A stretch of DNA of 64,000 bases from Candidatus Paceibacterota bacterium (GTDB taxonomy: Bacteria; Verrucomicrobiota; Verrucomicrobiia; Limisphaerales; UBA8199), in contig DAOTCE010000019.1 of assembly GCA_035452965.1 (NCBI GenBank), forward strand, positions 1 through 64,000. Direction: 5' to 3'. The position numbers were made by a program, and so were the translations under genes. This document shows positions 8,689 to 18,628 of the stretch, piece after piece (within the stretch, counting starts at the first letter, position 1; each line of letters starts with the position of its first letter). The notes beneath the pieces were generated by a model, which had not been told where the DNA came from, searched no databases, and was given only the letters and a program-made list of their open reading frames with translations.

Positions 8689-9864
8689 GTGAAAAGAAAT
8701 TACATTACCTTGGTCCTCCTGGCCGCTGCCGGAGGGTTGTGCATGAGTTGGTGCGGTTGCCGCAGCAATCCCGCCGCCGGCGCTGAAGAGCCAACCGCTT
8801 CCGTCCGGCCCATTGACGCGCGATTAACAGTGGTCGCCAGCCAATTCAAGCGAGCCGGCGATGGAAGCTGGGTGACCGGCGAACTGACCCCGAAGTTTGC
8901 GTTTGATGAATTGATTTATTCATGGCACCTCCGCCTCGCGCCGCAAGAAGGATTCCGGCTTTACTTGCGGGTCAAGCCGGCGGAGGGCGACTCCTCGCCC
9001 TGGCTCTACGGCGGTTACTGGGGTACGGTTCGGCGTCTGGAGAAGCGCAAGGAGCCTGCCTTCGATTGGGGGAAGGTGGCCATGGACCAACTCCTCCTCC
9101 AACGCAAAGCCAAAGCCTTCCAATTCAAGATCGTGGACGAAGGCCCCTTGCCCTTGAAACAGCCTCCCTCCCTCTCGGTGCTGGTCACCGACAACTCCCC
9201 GACGCCGGCGCTCGCTCAGCGCCATGCGTCCAGGCAGGCCCGGTCCTCCGCGCCCAGCGTCATTCTGGACCTGCCTTTTCGACGCCAGGCCGACTCACAA
9301 GGCAACCCGATGCCCGATCGCTGCCAGTCCGCAGCCCTGGCGACCGCCATGGAATACTTCAACAAGCCCATCGGATTGGAGAATATAGTGCCCTTGGCTT
9401 ACGACGAAGAGTATGACTATCCCGGCATCTGGCCGCGAACCATTGGCGCCGGCATTCAACATGGATTTAAAGGCTACATTGACCGTTTCCGGGACTGGGA
9501 CTATGTCCGCAAGACTGTTGCCGAGAACAAGGTCATCCTTTGCTCGATTAACATGCCTCCCGGGGAATACAAAGCCCCTCCCTACCCCAAAATCGGCGGA
9601 CACATCGTCGCGCTCAATGGTGTCACCGATGACGGGCGGGTGGTGGTGACCGACTCAGCCCTTTGGCGGGATGGCCGCGGCTACCGGCTGCAGTGGTTCA
9701 AACAGGACTTTGAGAAAGTCTGGATGAAGACCAAAGGCGGCGTCGGCATGGTGATCTGTCCGCCGGCCAAAGCCCCGATGAAGCTCGTCAGCGATCTCCC
9801 GCCGTTTCCCGCGGACCGCCTAAAGCCTGCCGCCTCAGCGAAGGCGATTGGGACAAATCCGTAA
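8689..9864 (+). CDS. C39-like cysteine peptidase-domain lipoprotein
   Basis: This 391-aa protein starts at GTG 8689, which gives a normal signal peptide (ITLVLLAAAGGLCMSWCGC) with a likely lipidated Cys; longer starts add an implausible leader. The C-terminal half is a peptidase C39-like domain: DRCQSAALATAMEYF supplies the catalytic Cys, GGHIVALNGV the His and VVVTDSAL the Asp. The N-terminal half is a beta-rich region of unknown fold. The presence of all three catalytic positions suggests an active papain-like hydrolase at the cell envelope. It is not next to an ABC bacteriocin exporter, so peptide-maturation roles are not supported. Confidence 0.7.
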   Translation: MKRNYITLVLLAAAGGLCMSWCGCRSNPAAGAEEPTASVRPIDARLTVVASQFKRAGDGSWVTGELTPKFAFDELIYSWHLRLAPQEGFRLYLRVKPAEGDSSPWLYGGYWGTVRRLEKRKEPAFDWGKVAMDQLLLQRKAKAFQFKIVDEGPLPLKQPPSLSVLVTDNSPTPALAQRHASRQARSSAPSVILDLPFRRQADSQGNPMPDRCQSAALATAMEYFNKPIGLENIVPLAYDEEYDYPGIWPRTIGAGIQHGFKGYIDRFRDWDYVRKTVAENKVILCSINMPPGEYKAPPYPKIGGHIVALNGVTDDGRVVVTDSALWRDGRGYRLQWFKQDFEKVWMKTKGGVGMVICPPAKAPMKLVSDLPPFPADRLKPAASAKAIGTNP

Positions 9865-9938
9865 TTGCTGCTCACTGGCGCTACGCCGTCATCAAGCTGC
9901 CGTTCCGGTTAGGCGAAAACCGACCCCCCGGCTCCACA

Positions 9939-11792
9939 CTATCCCGCCTGCACCCTGGTTCGGCCTGAGAGGTCCAGGGTGATGGCGTCGAACTCGAAGC
10001 CGTGCAGGTTCCGGCGAGTGCTGGGCACGGGCTGCCCATTCACCGCGATGCTCCGCCCCTCCGGACCGGAGCGCAGCAGCAACAACGTCGCCTGGGATAG
10101 GGCGTGCGGCGCTCGCAACGTCACCATGCCCGCTGCCTCGAAGGCGGCCGTCACGCCTCGCCGCCGGCTTTCCCATTGATGAATCTGCTCATTGGTCCAC
10201 CACTCCAGCCGCTGCGCCCGGCCGTATTCAACCAGGCGGGTCAGCGCTTCGGCCACACCGGGCTTGAGGATGTGCGCGGGATGAAACAGAAAATGCGCAA
10301 CGCCGTGATGCCGCAATGCGGAATCAAGCAGTTGTGAGCCGTATTCGGGCGGGCAGGTCACCACGAGGTCCTGCGTCTGCAAATTGACCTCCAGCACGTT
10401 CAGCCGGCGTGGTGAAGCGGCTTCGTCATCGAGCGGGAAATAGGGTTGCGACCCGCCCAGCGGAAAGCCGATCGTGCCTTTCTTGCTCGGCCCGCGGGTT
10501 TGGTCCGAATGCATGCCGACCTCCTCGCACCAGCGCCAGAAATCAAGCCGGCCCTCCCACCGCGTGTAATGGTTCTTGTTCGAGCAGAGCTGGTCGAGCC
10601 CGGCCGTCTGGCGCAGCCAGCGGTGCTGGAGCAGGAAGTTCTCTTTCGACCAGGAGGTTTGCGGCCCGCCGGTAATGGCGTCGTAATGCAGGCCGATCTC
10701 GCAGCCGTACTGTTTCAACTCACGGTAGAATTCGGGCGGGTAGCCGCCGGGATAGAGCAGAAGCCAGGTGGATTGCACTTGGCACCGCCGCAGCACTTCC
10801 TGCAGCGCGGAGGCCTTCGCCGGGTCGTTCCCATCGGTGTCGTGTGAGATAAGTCCCACGCCTTCAAGCGCGCGCGGCCAGTAATAAAGCACGGGCAGCA
10901 GCAAACGCTGCAGCCGGGCGAGATGGAAGACGCCGCGCAGGATGAGTTCGCGCAGTTCGTCACTGATGGGTTCGAGGAAGATCTGCCCGCCGTCCGGCAT
11001 GGCGGGCGCCCGGTCCCGCTGCCAGTCGAGCACGAGTCCATCTTCGGCCTTCAGCAGGCCTTCGTTGACCGGCGCCGAGCCGTCGGGCGCCGGCTTGCCA
11101 TCCTGCAGCACGCTCATGCCTTGCTGGATATGCACTACGGAGAAGACCAAGTCGGGTCCCAGCAACAATGTCCGGCCGTTGCCATGGCGGTTTTCCAGAA
11201 TGGCACTGCCATGCGCGGCGTGGGTGGCGGTCTCGGCTTCGGCCAGCACCACTGCCGAACCCGGCGTGAGAGTGTAGCCGCCAAACACATGCAAGGAGCT
11301 GCGCAACCCGCTCGTCACCGGATGATCGCCGGCGGTGACCTTCAGCCAGCCTTCCGCCAGCGGACGCTCGTTCTTGACGCCAAACACCGCCTCCAATCCC
11401 GACGTGCCACTCAGACCGAGCAGGGAACCGCCGCGGTTCACCCAGGTCGCGAGGGCGTGGCGCTGCCTGGTTGTGAGGGGCAAGTGGCCGGCCAATATCA
11501 CAACGCACGGGGGTCGCCGCAGCAATTCCTCCAAGCGAGTCGGCGGCATGGACTCGAAGAACAACCCCGCTCTCCTCAGGATCTCCGCAATGCAGCACCA
11601 GGTGCTCGCCCGCGGGTTTGCGTCGGTAGCGACCGGCAGGGTGACAACGACGACGGGGGCGGCCCCCCGCGAAGCAAGTTCCGTAGTGGAGGCGGCTGTG
11701 GCCGGCGATCGCAACCCGTGGAGCACGAGGCCGCAACTGGCAGCAGCAGTCCGCTGGAGAAAGCGACGTCGGGGTAGCCGAATGGCGCTCAT
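9939..11792 (-). CDS. Tat-exported polysaccharide deacetylase-like protein
   Basis: The 617-aa protein begins with a twin-arginine signal (RRRFLQR followed by AAASCGLVLHGL). Residues ~45-240 resemble a class I glutamine amidotransferase-like/ThuA-type alpha-beta domain with a GHGN region. The middle part has NodB-like traits: GLISHDTDGND in place of the usual TFDDG, and CEIGLHYDA with a conserved His. This fits a carbohydrate esterase superfamily member with altered motifs. A small C-terminal beta domain is present. Activity on a glycan is inferred only from fold-level features. It lies alone between divergent or convergent neighbours. Confidence 0.55.
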   Translation of the reverse strand: MSAIRLPRRRFLQRTAAASCGLVLHGLRSPATAASTTELASRGAAPVVVVTLPVATDANPRASTWCCIAEILRRAGLFFESMPPTRLEELLRRPPCVVILAGHLPLTTRQRHALATWVNRGGSLLGLSGTSGLEAVFGVKNERPLAEGWLKVTAGDHPVTSGLRSSLHVFGGYTLTPGSAVVLAEAETATHAAHGSAILENRHGNGRTLLLGPDLVFSVVHIQQGMSVLQDGKPAPDGSAPVNEGLLKAEDGLVLDWQRDRAPAMPDGGQIFLEPISDELRELILRGVFHLARLQRLLLPVLYYWPRALEGVGLISHDTDGNDPAKASALQEVLRRCQVQSTWLLLYPGGYPPEFYRELKQYGCEIGLHYDAITGGPQTSWSKENFLLQHRWLRQTAGLDQLCSNKNHYTRWEGRLDFWRWCEEVGMHSDQTRGPSKKGTIGFPLGGSQPYFPLDDEAASPRRLNVLEVNLQTQDLVVTCPPEYGSQLLDSALRHHGVAHFLFHPAHILKPGVAEALTRLVEYGRAQRLEWWTNEQIHQWESRRRGVTAAFEAAGMVTLRAPHALSQATLLLLRSGPEGRSIAVNGQPVPSTRRNLHGFEFDAITLDLSGRTRVQAG

Positions 11793-11909
11793 TCAGGTCG
11801 GATGCTAGTAATTGCCTGCGGCGATGAGCAATATGAAAGCGGCACAGAACAATCCGCTGCCGCTCTGCGGCGCGTCATGACCTCATGCCATGGGGCCGCG
11901 CGCCCGCGT

Positions 11910-13259
11910 TCATTTCGGCGGCCGGCTGAAGAACTCCCGTTGCAGCCGCAGCAGCAGCGGAACGGAGGCCAGCAGGCCGATCATATTGGGAATCGCCATC
12001 AAGCCGTTAAGCGTGTCGGCGATGTCCCATACCAGGTGCAGCGAGCCGGTCGCGCCCAGGTAAACAAACACCAGCCAGGCAAACCGATAGGGCAGAGCGG
12101 CCTTTGCCCCCAGCAAATAGACGATGCCTGTTTCCCCGTAATAACTCCAACCGATCACCGTCGAGTAGGCGAACAACACCAGCCCGCTGGTGACGACAAT
12201 GGCTCCGAAATTCCCGGGCAGCCCGGTCTCAAATGCCTTCACCGACAACGCCGCTCCGGTCAGGCCGCCGCTCCAGGTATCCGTCAATAGAATTACCAGC
12301 GCGGTTGTCGTGCAAATCAGGATGGTGTCCACGAAGACCTCGAACACGCCATACATCCCCTGGCGCACGGGATGGTCCGTGTCCGCCGCGCAGTGGACCA
12401 TCGGCGCGCTGCCCAGCCCGGCTTCGTTTGAGAACAGGCCCCGGGCGATGCCATAGCGCAGAGCCATCATCATTGTGCTGCCGGCGAAGCCGCCCACCGC
12501 CGCCGTGCCGGAAAACGCGCCTTCGAAGATCAGCCTGAAAACGTGTGGCAGTTTGTCGGCGCAGAGCGCCAACACTACTGCGGCCCCGGCCAGGTAGAAT
12601 ATCGCCATGATCGGCACCAGCCACTGGGTTACCCTGGCAATGGACTTGATGCCCCCCAGAATGACCAGCGCGGTCAGAACCACCAGCCCGAGGCCGGTCA
12701 CCCAGGTCGGGACATTCAAAGTGGACTGGAGCGCGTCGGCGACTGAATTGGCCTGCACCATGTTACCGATGCCGAAAGCCGCCAGCGCCGTCAGCAACGC
12801 GAATGCGCCCCCCAGCCACGGCCAACCCAGCCCTTTCTTCAGCACATACATCGCCCCGCCCCGCATCGCGCCCGAGGCATCCGGCTCCCGGTAATGCAGT
12901 GCCACTACGATTTCCGCATACTTGGTGGCCATCCCAAACAGGCCGGACACCCATAGCCAGAACACCGCACCGGGGCCGCCGATGCTGATGGCCGTGGCCA
13001 CGCCGGCAATGTTGCCGACCCCCACTGTTGAGGCCAGCGCCGTGGCCACCGCTTGAAACGGCCGGACGTCGCCTTGCCCGCCGCCGCGGCACGTGACCTT
13101 GCCCAGCACTTCGCGCAAGGTAAATCCCAGGCGGCGGAACTGCACCCCGCCCGTTAGAATGGTCAGCAGCAGGCCGGTGCCGACCAGCAGCACGATCATT
13201 GGCCAGCCCCAGACATAACCGTTGAGGGTCGAGTTCAGCCGCAGAAGCGTCTCGGTCAT
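11910..13259 (-). CDS. Sodium:alanine (AGCS) symporter family protein
   Basis: This 449-aa protein has about ten to eleven membrane segments. It shows the AGCS signatures PFQAVATALASTVGVGNIAGVATAI near the N terminus and GLFSNEAGLGSAPM in the middle, which line the Na+/amino-acid site. The family imports alanine or glycine with Na+ or H+. Length is normal. It is divergent from the TauE/SafE gene, sharing a 188-bp intergenic region. Confidence 0.9.
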   Translation of the reverse strand: MTETLLRLNSTLNGYVWGWPMIVLLVGTGLLLTILTGGVQFRRLGFTLREVLGKVTCRGGGQGDVRPFQAVATALASTVGVGNIAGVATAISIGGPGAVFWLWVSGLFGMATKYAEIVVALHYREPDASGAMRGGAMYVLKKGLGWPWLGGAFALLTALAAFGIGNMVQANSVADALQSTLNVPTWVTGLGLVVLTALVILGGIKSIARVTQWLVPIMAIFYLAGAAVVLALCADKLPHVFRLIFEGAFSGTAAVGGFAGSTMMMALRYGIARGLFSNEAGLGSAPMVHCAADTDHPVRQGMYGVFEVFVDTILICTTTALVILLTDTWSGGLTGAALSVKAFETGLPGNFGAIVVTSGLVLFAYSTVIGWSYYGETGIVYLLGAKAALPYRFAWLVFVYLGATGSLHLVWDIADTLNGLMAIPNMIGLLASVPLLLRLQREFFSRPPK

Positions 13260-13447
13260 GATGTGGGCACGACTCTAAATCGGAGGGCCTCCAACTTCAA
13301 GCAGCGGCGTCGGCAACAAAAGTGAGTGCGGCGGCCCTTCTGTCCGGCCTGCTGGCGCTTTGGGTTTACGCGCCCGGCTTGGCTTGTTACCGTCCCGCCC
13401 ATGAAACAGGCGATAGACCCAGGCGCGCCTTTGCTCAACCCCAATCC

Positions 13448-14185
13448 ATGACGCCGGAGCAATTGCCTTACCTTGCCGTCGGCATGTTACTGGTGGCGTT
13501 CCTCTACTCGTCGGTGGGCCACGCCGGGGCCTCCGGCTATATCGCCGTCATGTCCCTGTTCAGCCTGGCTCCCGCCGTGATCAAGCCTACAGCCCTCCTG
13601 CTCAACATCCTGGTCGCCAGCATTGGCGCCTTTCAATTCTGGCGCGCGGGGCACTTCTCGTGGAGACTATTCTGGCCATTCGCCGTTCTTTCAATTCCGG
13701 CGGCCTTCCTGGGCGGCTACGTCAACCTTCCCACTCACGTATTCAAAGTGATTGTCGGTCTGGTGCTCTGGTTCTCGGCCGCGCGGTTTCTGCTGCGGCC
13801 CGGCCCCGACGAAGTGCTCCGCGAACCCTCCCGCCCGTCAGCCCTCTCCATCGGGGCGGGCCTGGGCTTGCTCTCCGGGTTGACGGGCACCGGCGGGGGC
13901 ATCTTCCTGACGCCGCTGCTCCTGCTCATGCGCTGGGCCCGCACCAGGACCGCAGCCGCCGTATCCGCCTTGTTCATCCTGGTGAACTCGGCTTCCGGTC
14001 TCCTGGGCAACTTTGCCAGCACGCGCTACCTGCCGCCGCTTGCCTTGGTTCTTGCGGCAACCGTTATCATCGGCGGCACAGCCGGTTCCTACTTCGGCAG
14101 CCGGCGCTTTCCCCATTTCGTGATCAAACGCCTCCTGTCGGTCGTTCTCCTCATCGCCGGGGCCAAGTTGATTTTTACTCCCTAG
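13448..14185 (+). CDS. TauE/SafE (TSUP) family anion permease
   Basis: The 245-aa integral membrane protein contains two repeated halves with GHAGASGY near the N terminus and GLTGTGGGIFLTPLLLL in the middle, both characteristic of TSUP exporters. Relatives export sulfite, sulfoacetate or related organosulfonates. ATG 13448 is preferred since it puts the first membrane helix directly after a short N terminus; upstream in-frame sequence is low complexity. The substrate cannot be told from the sequence. Confidence 0.85.
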   Translation: MTPEQLPYLAVGMLLVAFLYSSVGHAGASGYIAVMSLFSLAPAVIKPTALLLNILVASIGAFQFWRAGHFSWRLFWPFAVLSIPAAFLGGYVNLPTHVFKVIVGLVLWFSAARFLLRPGPDEVLREPSRPSALSIGAGLGLLSGLTGTGGGIFLTPLLLLMRWARTRTAAAVSALFILVNSASGLLGNFASTRYLPPLALVLAATVIIGGTAGSYFGSRRFPHFVIKRLLSVVLLIAGAKLIFTP

Positions 14186-14406
14186 CCCGAACGAGGGAGC
14201 ATCGCCGCGAAGAGCCAGAGCGCCCGCGGGCGAGTTTGGGCGGAAGAAGTTTGTGGCGTTCTGCCGGGCGCGGGACATTGCACGCGCTGTGCGGGGCGTT
14301 CGGGGATGGGCGCGCGGGTGCGCCCGGTTACACACTTGCTTGAAATTTATACTTCCCCAGTGGGGGGGTCAGGGCCGATGATGCGAGGCAAACCGAAAGA
14401 TAATTT

Positions 14407-15495
14407 ATGGGTCTGATCAATTACTTAAAGACACAGTTCCTCGAGATCATACAGTGGGAAGACGATTCCCGTGATACCATCTCGTTCCGCTACCCGGATC
14501 AGGACAAGGAAATCAAGCGGGGCGCACAGCTCATTGTCCGCGAGTCCCAGGCCGCCCAGTTCGTGTATCTTGGGCAATACGGCGACACCTTCGGCCCGGG
14601 CAAACACACCCTGACGACCGACAATATTCCCATCCTCTCCACGCTCAAGGGGTGGAAGTACGGTCTCGAATCGCCCTTCAAGGCCGACGTCTATTTCATC
14701 AACACGCGCCTGTTCACCGGCAACAAGTGGGGCACGGCCAATCCCATCATGATGCGCGATCCGGACTTCGGCATCGTGCGGGTGCGGGCCTACGGCACGT
14801 TCGATTTCCATGTCGTGGACCCGCAGGTCTTTCTGCGGGAGGTCGCCGGCACGGACAATCATTTCCGCCTGGACGAGTTCGCCGACACGATGCGGTCGCG
14901 GATCGTCAGCGTGTTCAGCGACGCGCTGGCCTCCGCGAAAGTGCCGGTGCTGGACGCGGCGTCGCGCTTCCAGGAATTGGGCGAGGCGCTCCAGCCGCTG
15001 ATCAACCCGGCGATGACGGCCAAGTACGGCATCGAGATCCCCAGCTTCATTGTGGAGAACATCTCGGTGCCGCCGGAAGTCGAGCAGGCAATTGACAAGC
15101 GTTCGAGCATGTCGGCGGTCGGCAATCTCAACGACTACGTGAAGTTCCAGTTGGCTGAGGGCCTGGCCAAGGGCGAAGGCGGCGGCCCCGCCGGCGCCGC
15201 GGCGCAGCTTGGCGCCGGCCTGGCCCTGGGACAGCAGATGGCCGCGGCCTTTGGCGCCGGGGCACAGCCCGGTGCTGTGCCGGGCGCGGTCCCTCCGCCA
15301 ATTCAGGGTGCCGCTGCCGCCGCGCCGGCCGCCGGACTCCCGGAGTTGCTCAGCCCGGCTGACGCCGCCAGGATGCTCGGAGTCAGCGAGAACGATGTGC
15401 TGGCGACGCTGGCGGACGGCTCGCTCAAGGGCAAGAAGATCGGCACAACGTGGCGCATTACCCGCGCTGCCATAGACGAGTTTCTCAAGTCCTAG
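14407..15495 (+). CDS. SPFH/Band 7 domain protein with C-terminal HTH-like domain
   Basis: A 362-aa SPFH-domain protein of the YdjI ('virion core protein') type, with the conserved start MGLINYLKTQFLEIIQW and SPFH core through residue ~250. A glycine/alanine-rich linker (~255-310) leads to a C-terminal ~50-aa domain like a MerR/excisionase DNA-binding or SHOCT-like tail (LSPADAARMLGVSENDVLATL). Its stop lies 10 bp before the zinc-ribbon gene, so the two form an operon. In Bacillus the related ydjGHI genes act in membrane organisation and stress response; a similar role is inferred. Confidence 0.8.
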   Translation: MGLINYLKTQFLEIIQWEDDSRDTISFRYPDQDKEIKRGAQLIVRESQAAQFVYLGQYGDTFGPGKHTLTTDNIPILSTLKGWKYGLESPFKADVYFINTRLFTGNKWGTANPIMMRDPDFGIVRVRAYGTFDFHVVDPQVFLREVAGTDNHFRLDEFADTMRSRIVSVFSDALASAKVPVLDAASRFQELGEALQPLINPAMTAKYGIEIPSFIVENISVPPEVEQAIDKRSSMSAVGNLNDYVKFQLAEGLAKGEGGGPAGAAAQLGAGLALGQQMAAAFGAGAQPGAVPGAVPPPIQGAAAAAPAAGLPELLSPADAARMLGVSENDVLATLADGSLKGKKIGTTWRITRAAIDEFLKS

Positions 15496-15505
15496 CTCCG
15501 CGGCC

Positions 15506-16609
15506 ATGGCTGACGCAGTAGCCCGGAAGAAGTTCTCCTGCCCCGCCTGTGGGGGCGAGGCCCAGTGGAATCCGGCCAAGAGAAGCCTGGTCTGCCCGTT
15601 CTGCGGCACCGTTTCGCCGGCGCAAGTCGAGCTCACCGCTGCCGGTGAGGAGAAGATCGTCGAGCACGACCTCGTTGCGGCGCTGCGCAACATCCCGGAC
15701 GAGCAGCGCGGGTGGCAGGCGGAGAAGACCTCCGTCAAATGCCAAAGTTGCCAGGCCATCTCCGTCTTTGACCCGGCGCGCGTCAGCCAGAGCTGTGATT
15801 TTTGCGGCTCCACGGCGCTGGTTCCTTATGAGGAGGTCAAGGCCGCTTTCCGCCCGGAGAGCCTGCTGCCGATGAAGGTAAGCGAAACCCAGGTGCGCGA
15901 CTCCATCCGGCGCTGGTACGGCAACCGGTGGTTTGCCCCCAACCGGCTCAAACGCGCCGCTCTCACCGACATCGTCAAGGGTCTCTATATTCCATACTGG
16001 ACCTTCGATGCCCAGGTGCATGCTGACTGGACTGCGGAGAGCGGTTACTTCTACTACGAGACCGAGACCTACCGGGACGCGAACGGCAAGACCCAGACGC
16101 GGCAGGTCCAGAGAGTCCGTTGGCAGCCAAGCAGCGGCTCGGTGGACCACTTCTTCGACGATGAACTGGTGCCGGCCTCGCGTGGCGTGCAACCGGAGAT
16201 GCTGCGGCGCATCGAGCCGTTTCCCACCCAGGCGCTGGTGCCCTACAACGCCGGCTTCCTGTCTGGCTGGGTCGTCGAGCGCTACCAGATTGACCTCGTG
16301 GCCGCCGCCCAGGCCGCGCGCGGAAAGATGGACGCCCAGATGGTGAGCCTCTGCGGCAGCCAGGTGCCCGGCGACACGCATCGGAATTTGAATGTCGCCA
16401 CGAACTATTCCGGCCAGACCTTCAAGCACATCCTGGCTCCCCTCTGGCTGCTCACCTACAACTACGGCGCTCGCAACTTCCAGGTCGTTATCAACGGCTA
16501 CACCGGCGCCATCGCTGGCAAGTATCCCAAGAGTTGGGTTAAGATCTCCCTGGCGGTCCTGATGGCGACAATCGTGCTGGCGCTGGTTCTTTTCTTCGCC
16601 AACCGTTGA
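15506..16609 (+). CDS. Zinc-ribbon membrane protein partnered with SPFH protein
   Basis: The 367-aa protein starts with a four-Cys zinc ribbon (CPACGG...CPFCG, residues ~12-35) and a second one (CQSCQ...CDFCG, ~79-100). A large soluble region follows, with one C-terminal membrane helix (ISLAVLMATIVLALVLFFA) at the end. It corresponds to the YdjG-like or TFIIB-type zinc finger proteins encoded next to SPFH genes. It likely anchors or recruits the upstream SPFH protein to the membrane. The 10-bp spacing supports co-transcription. Confidence 0.75.
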   Translation: MADAVARKKFSCPACGGEAQWNPAKRSLVCPFCGTVSPAQVELTAAGEEKIVEHDLVAALRNIPDEQRGWQAEKTSVKCQSCQAISVFDPARVSQSCDFCGSTALVPYEEVKAAFRPESLLPMKVSETQVRDSIRRWYGNRWFAPNRLKRAALTDIVKGLYIPYWTFDAQVHADWTAESGYFYYETETYRDANGKTQTRQVQRVRWQPSSGSVDHFFDDELVPASRGVQPEMLRRIEPFPTQALVPYNAGFLSGWVVERYQIDLVAAAQAARGKMDAQMVSLCGSQVPGDTHRNLNVATNYSGQTFKHILAPLWLLTYNYGARNFQVVINGYTGAIAGKYPKSWVKISLAVLMATIVLALVLFFANR

Positions 16610-16808
16610 CGCCTGCGGGGGGCCGGCCCACACTTCCTCCAACGCCAGCCCCTGGCGCGGAATCCAACCTGGCCACTATCGGTTGGAATCATCTCGCCGG
16701 GCAGGCAGGCCCAAGCCCCGCGCCGTAAGCCGGGTGTATCCAGCCGCCGCCCCTCCCCCCCACACCCAAGCCGGCTACGGCGATGGGACGGTGACAATCC
16801 GGCGGGAC

Positions 16809-16856
16809 CCCGGTGTGGTTCCCATGGGGGTCGGGCCCCATGGGAACCACACCGGG
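16809..16856. repeat. Long palindrome, copy 2
   Basis: Two complementary 21-nt arms (16,809-16,829 and 16,836-16,856) with the loop GTCGGG also seen in copy 1. In place of TAT/ATA in copies 1 and 3 this copy has GTT/AAC, a compensatory change that keeps pairing. It is in the ~395-bp gap between the zinc-ribbon gene and the esterase gene; no other feature was seen in that gap. Confidence 0.85.
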
Positions 16857-17004
16857 ATGCAACGGGTGTCACAGCGTTGTCACACCGGGGCTGCTGTTCG
16901 GCCCAGGATTAGTAGATTGCGGTGCCACGGATTGAGGCCTCGGCGCGCTCCCCCAAAATAGGGGTCGAAATCCCTTCCGCGTTGGCGCATTCTGCCTCGG
17001 CGCG

Positions 17005-18135
17005 GTGCTGTGTCTCGCGCCGGATGTCCTGATGGCCCAGACCAACCAAACCGATGCGGCCCGCTGGCTGGCGAAGTCCGAAGTCGCCCCGCGGTTCACC
17101 GTGCCCGCTTCCCGGACCGCCTGGGAGAAAAAGCGCCGCCAGGTGCGGGCTCGCCTTTGGGAATTGCTGGGCAAACTGCCGCCACGCCCAAAGCTGCCCA
17201 AGGTTGAAACGCTCTCCCGGAAGACCCGGGGCGACTGTGTGGTCGAGAAGTTACAGTTCGACAATGGCGCGGGGGCCACCGTGCCCGGATACCTGCTCCG
17301 GCCAAAGGGGCTTTCCAGAAGAGCGCCGGCCGTTCTCTATTGCCATTGGCACGGCGGCGAATACGACATTGGCAAAGAGGAGCTGTTTCAGGCCAGGCAC
17401 ACACCCGAGGCCCCGGGACCGACCCTGGTGAAGCGTGGCTTCGTCGTCCTGGCGATTGACGCCTATTGCTTCGGCGAGCGGAATGGGCGCGGGCCGGGCG
17501 GCACCGCCGAGACGGGCCGCGAAGGTGAAATGACGGCCAGCAAGTTCAATCTCTGGGTCGGGCGCACGCTCTGGGGCATGATGCTGCGCGATGACCTGAT
17601 GGCGCTGGACTACCTTGCGTCACGCCCGGAAGTGGACGCGCGGCGGATGGGCGTGACCGGCATCAGCATGGGCGCGACGCGTTCGTGGTGGCTGATGGCG
17701 CTGGATGAGCGAATCCGGGCGGGCGTCGCCGTCGCTTGCCTCACCCGCTACCAGAACCTGATTGAGCGCGAGGCGCTCCAGGCGCACGGCATCTACTACT
17801 TCGTGCCACGGCTGCTAAATCACTTCGACACCGAGGCAGTCGTGGCGCTGATCGCGCCGCGCCCCGCCCTGTTCATGAACGGCGACCAGGATGACGGGTC
17901 GCCACCGGACGGCATTCACTCCATCGAAGCGGTGGCCCGTCCCGCTTATCGGCTGTACGGCAGAGAGAGCGATTTCCTCAGCGTAATCTACCCCGGTCAG
18001 GGGCATGTATACACTCCCGAGATGTGGTGCAGGACCCTTGACTGGCTGGACGCAAAGCTGAAGAGCGGCAAGCCACAGCCGTCAGCCACTGGGACGCGGC
18101 CTCGACCGGTGGGTCCCTCCGGTGCCCGCCGCTAA
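17005..18135 (+). CDS. Alpha/beta hydrolase (acetyl-xylan esterase/dienelactone hydrolase-like)
   Basis: A 376-aa alpha/beta hydrolase with nucleophile elbow GISMGA, a downstream acid in FMNGDQDDG and the catalytic His in GQGHVY, arranged as in DLH/acetyl-xylan-esterase-like proteins. The N terminus VLCLAPDVLMAQ looks like the second half of a signal peptide. In frame upstream, hydrophobic codons continue (FCLGAVLCL), but there is no ATG, GTG or TTG before a stop at 16,933-16,935. Either a non-standard start or an upstream mutation is indicated. GTG 17005 is the best available start. A role in plant glycan deacetylation is inference. Confidence 0.7.
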   Translation: MLCLAPDVLMAQTNQTDAARWLAKSEVAPRFTVPASRTAWEKKRRQVRARLWELLGKLPPRPKLPKVETLSRKTRGDCVVEKLQFDNGAGATVPGYLLRPKGLSRRAPAVLYCHWHGGEYDIGKEELFQARHTPEAPGPTLVKRGFVVLAIDAYCFGERNGRGPGGTAETGREGEMTASKFNLWVGRTLWGMMLRDDLMALDYLASRPEVDARRMGVTGISMGATRSWWLMALDERIRAGVAVACLTRYQNLIEREALQAHGIYYFVPRLLNHFDTEAVVALIAPRPALFMNGDQDDGSPPDGIHSIEAVARPAYRLYGRESDFLSVIYPGQGHVYTPEMWCRTLDWLDAKLKSGKPQPSATGTRPRPVGPSGARR

Positions 18136-18176
18136 TCCGGATTGCGGCTTGGCCGGGGGCCGCCTAAGTTCGAAGG

Positions 18177-18596
18177 GTGAGCTTGTCGGTAAAGAGTGAT
18201 TACGCGACGCGCGCGGTCTTGAGTCTGGCGCGGCATTATCCCACCGGCAGAGTCGTGCGCATTGAGGATGTGGCGCGGGATCAAGGGGTGCCGCCGCCGT
18301 ATCTCTCCGCGATTCTGGCGGAGTTGAAGGGTAAGGGGATTGTCCAAAGCGTGCGCGGCAAGGACGGCGGCTATTTGCTCAGTCGCCCCCCCGCGGAGAT
18401 TACGATGGGCGATGTGCTGCGCGCGGTGGATGCCAAGATGTTTGACATTCCGGCGCTGCGGGCGCCGAAGTGTCCCCCTGAACTGCGGCGCGCCTGGAAG
18501 CAGATGATCAAGGCGGTCGAGGGCGCCGCCGACGGCATCACCTTCCAGCAACTGCTCGACGAGGGCGCCGAGAAGGACAGGATGTACTACATCTAA
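18177..18596 (+). CDS. Rrf2-family transcriptional regulator
   Basis: The 139-aa protein opens with the Rrf2 pattern KSDYATRAVLSLARH and a winged helix-turn-helix (IEDVARDQGVPPPYLSAIL, then GGYLLSRPP). Only one Cys, in APKCPP, remains of the usual three-Cys iron-sulfur cluster region, so it probably does not bind an Fe-S cluster in the IscR manner. The start is GTG or a close in-frame codon at 18,177. Target genes are unknown; it follows the esterase by ~40 bp on the same strand and could share its transcript. Confidence 0.8.
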   Translation: MSLSVKSDYATRAVLSLARHYPTGRVVRIEDVARDQGVPPPYLSAILAELKGKGIVQSVRGKDGGYLLSRPPAEITMGDVLRAVDAKMFDIPALRAPKCPPELRRAWKQMIKAVEGAADGITFQQLLDEGAEKDRMYYI

Positions 18597-18628
18597 GCCC
18601 GGCCCGCCCCGGGCCCCGGTGTGCCGCG

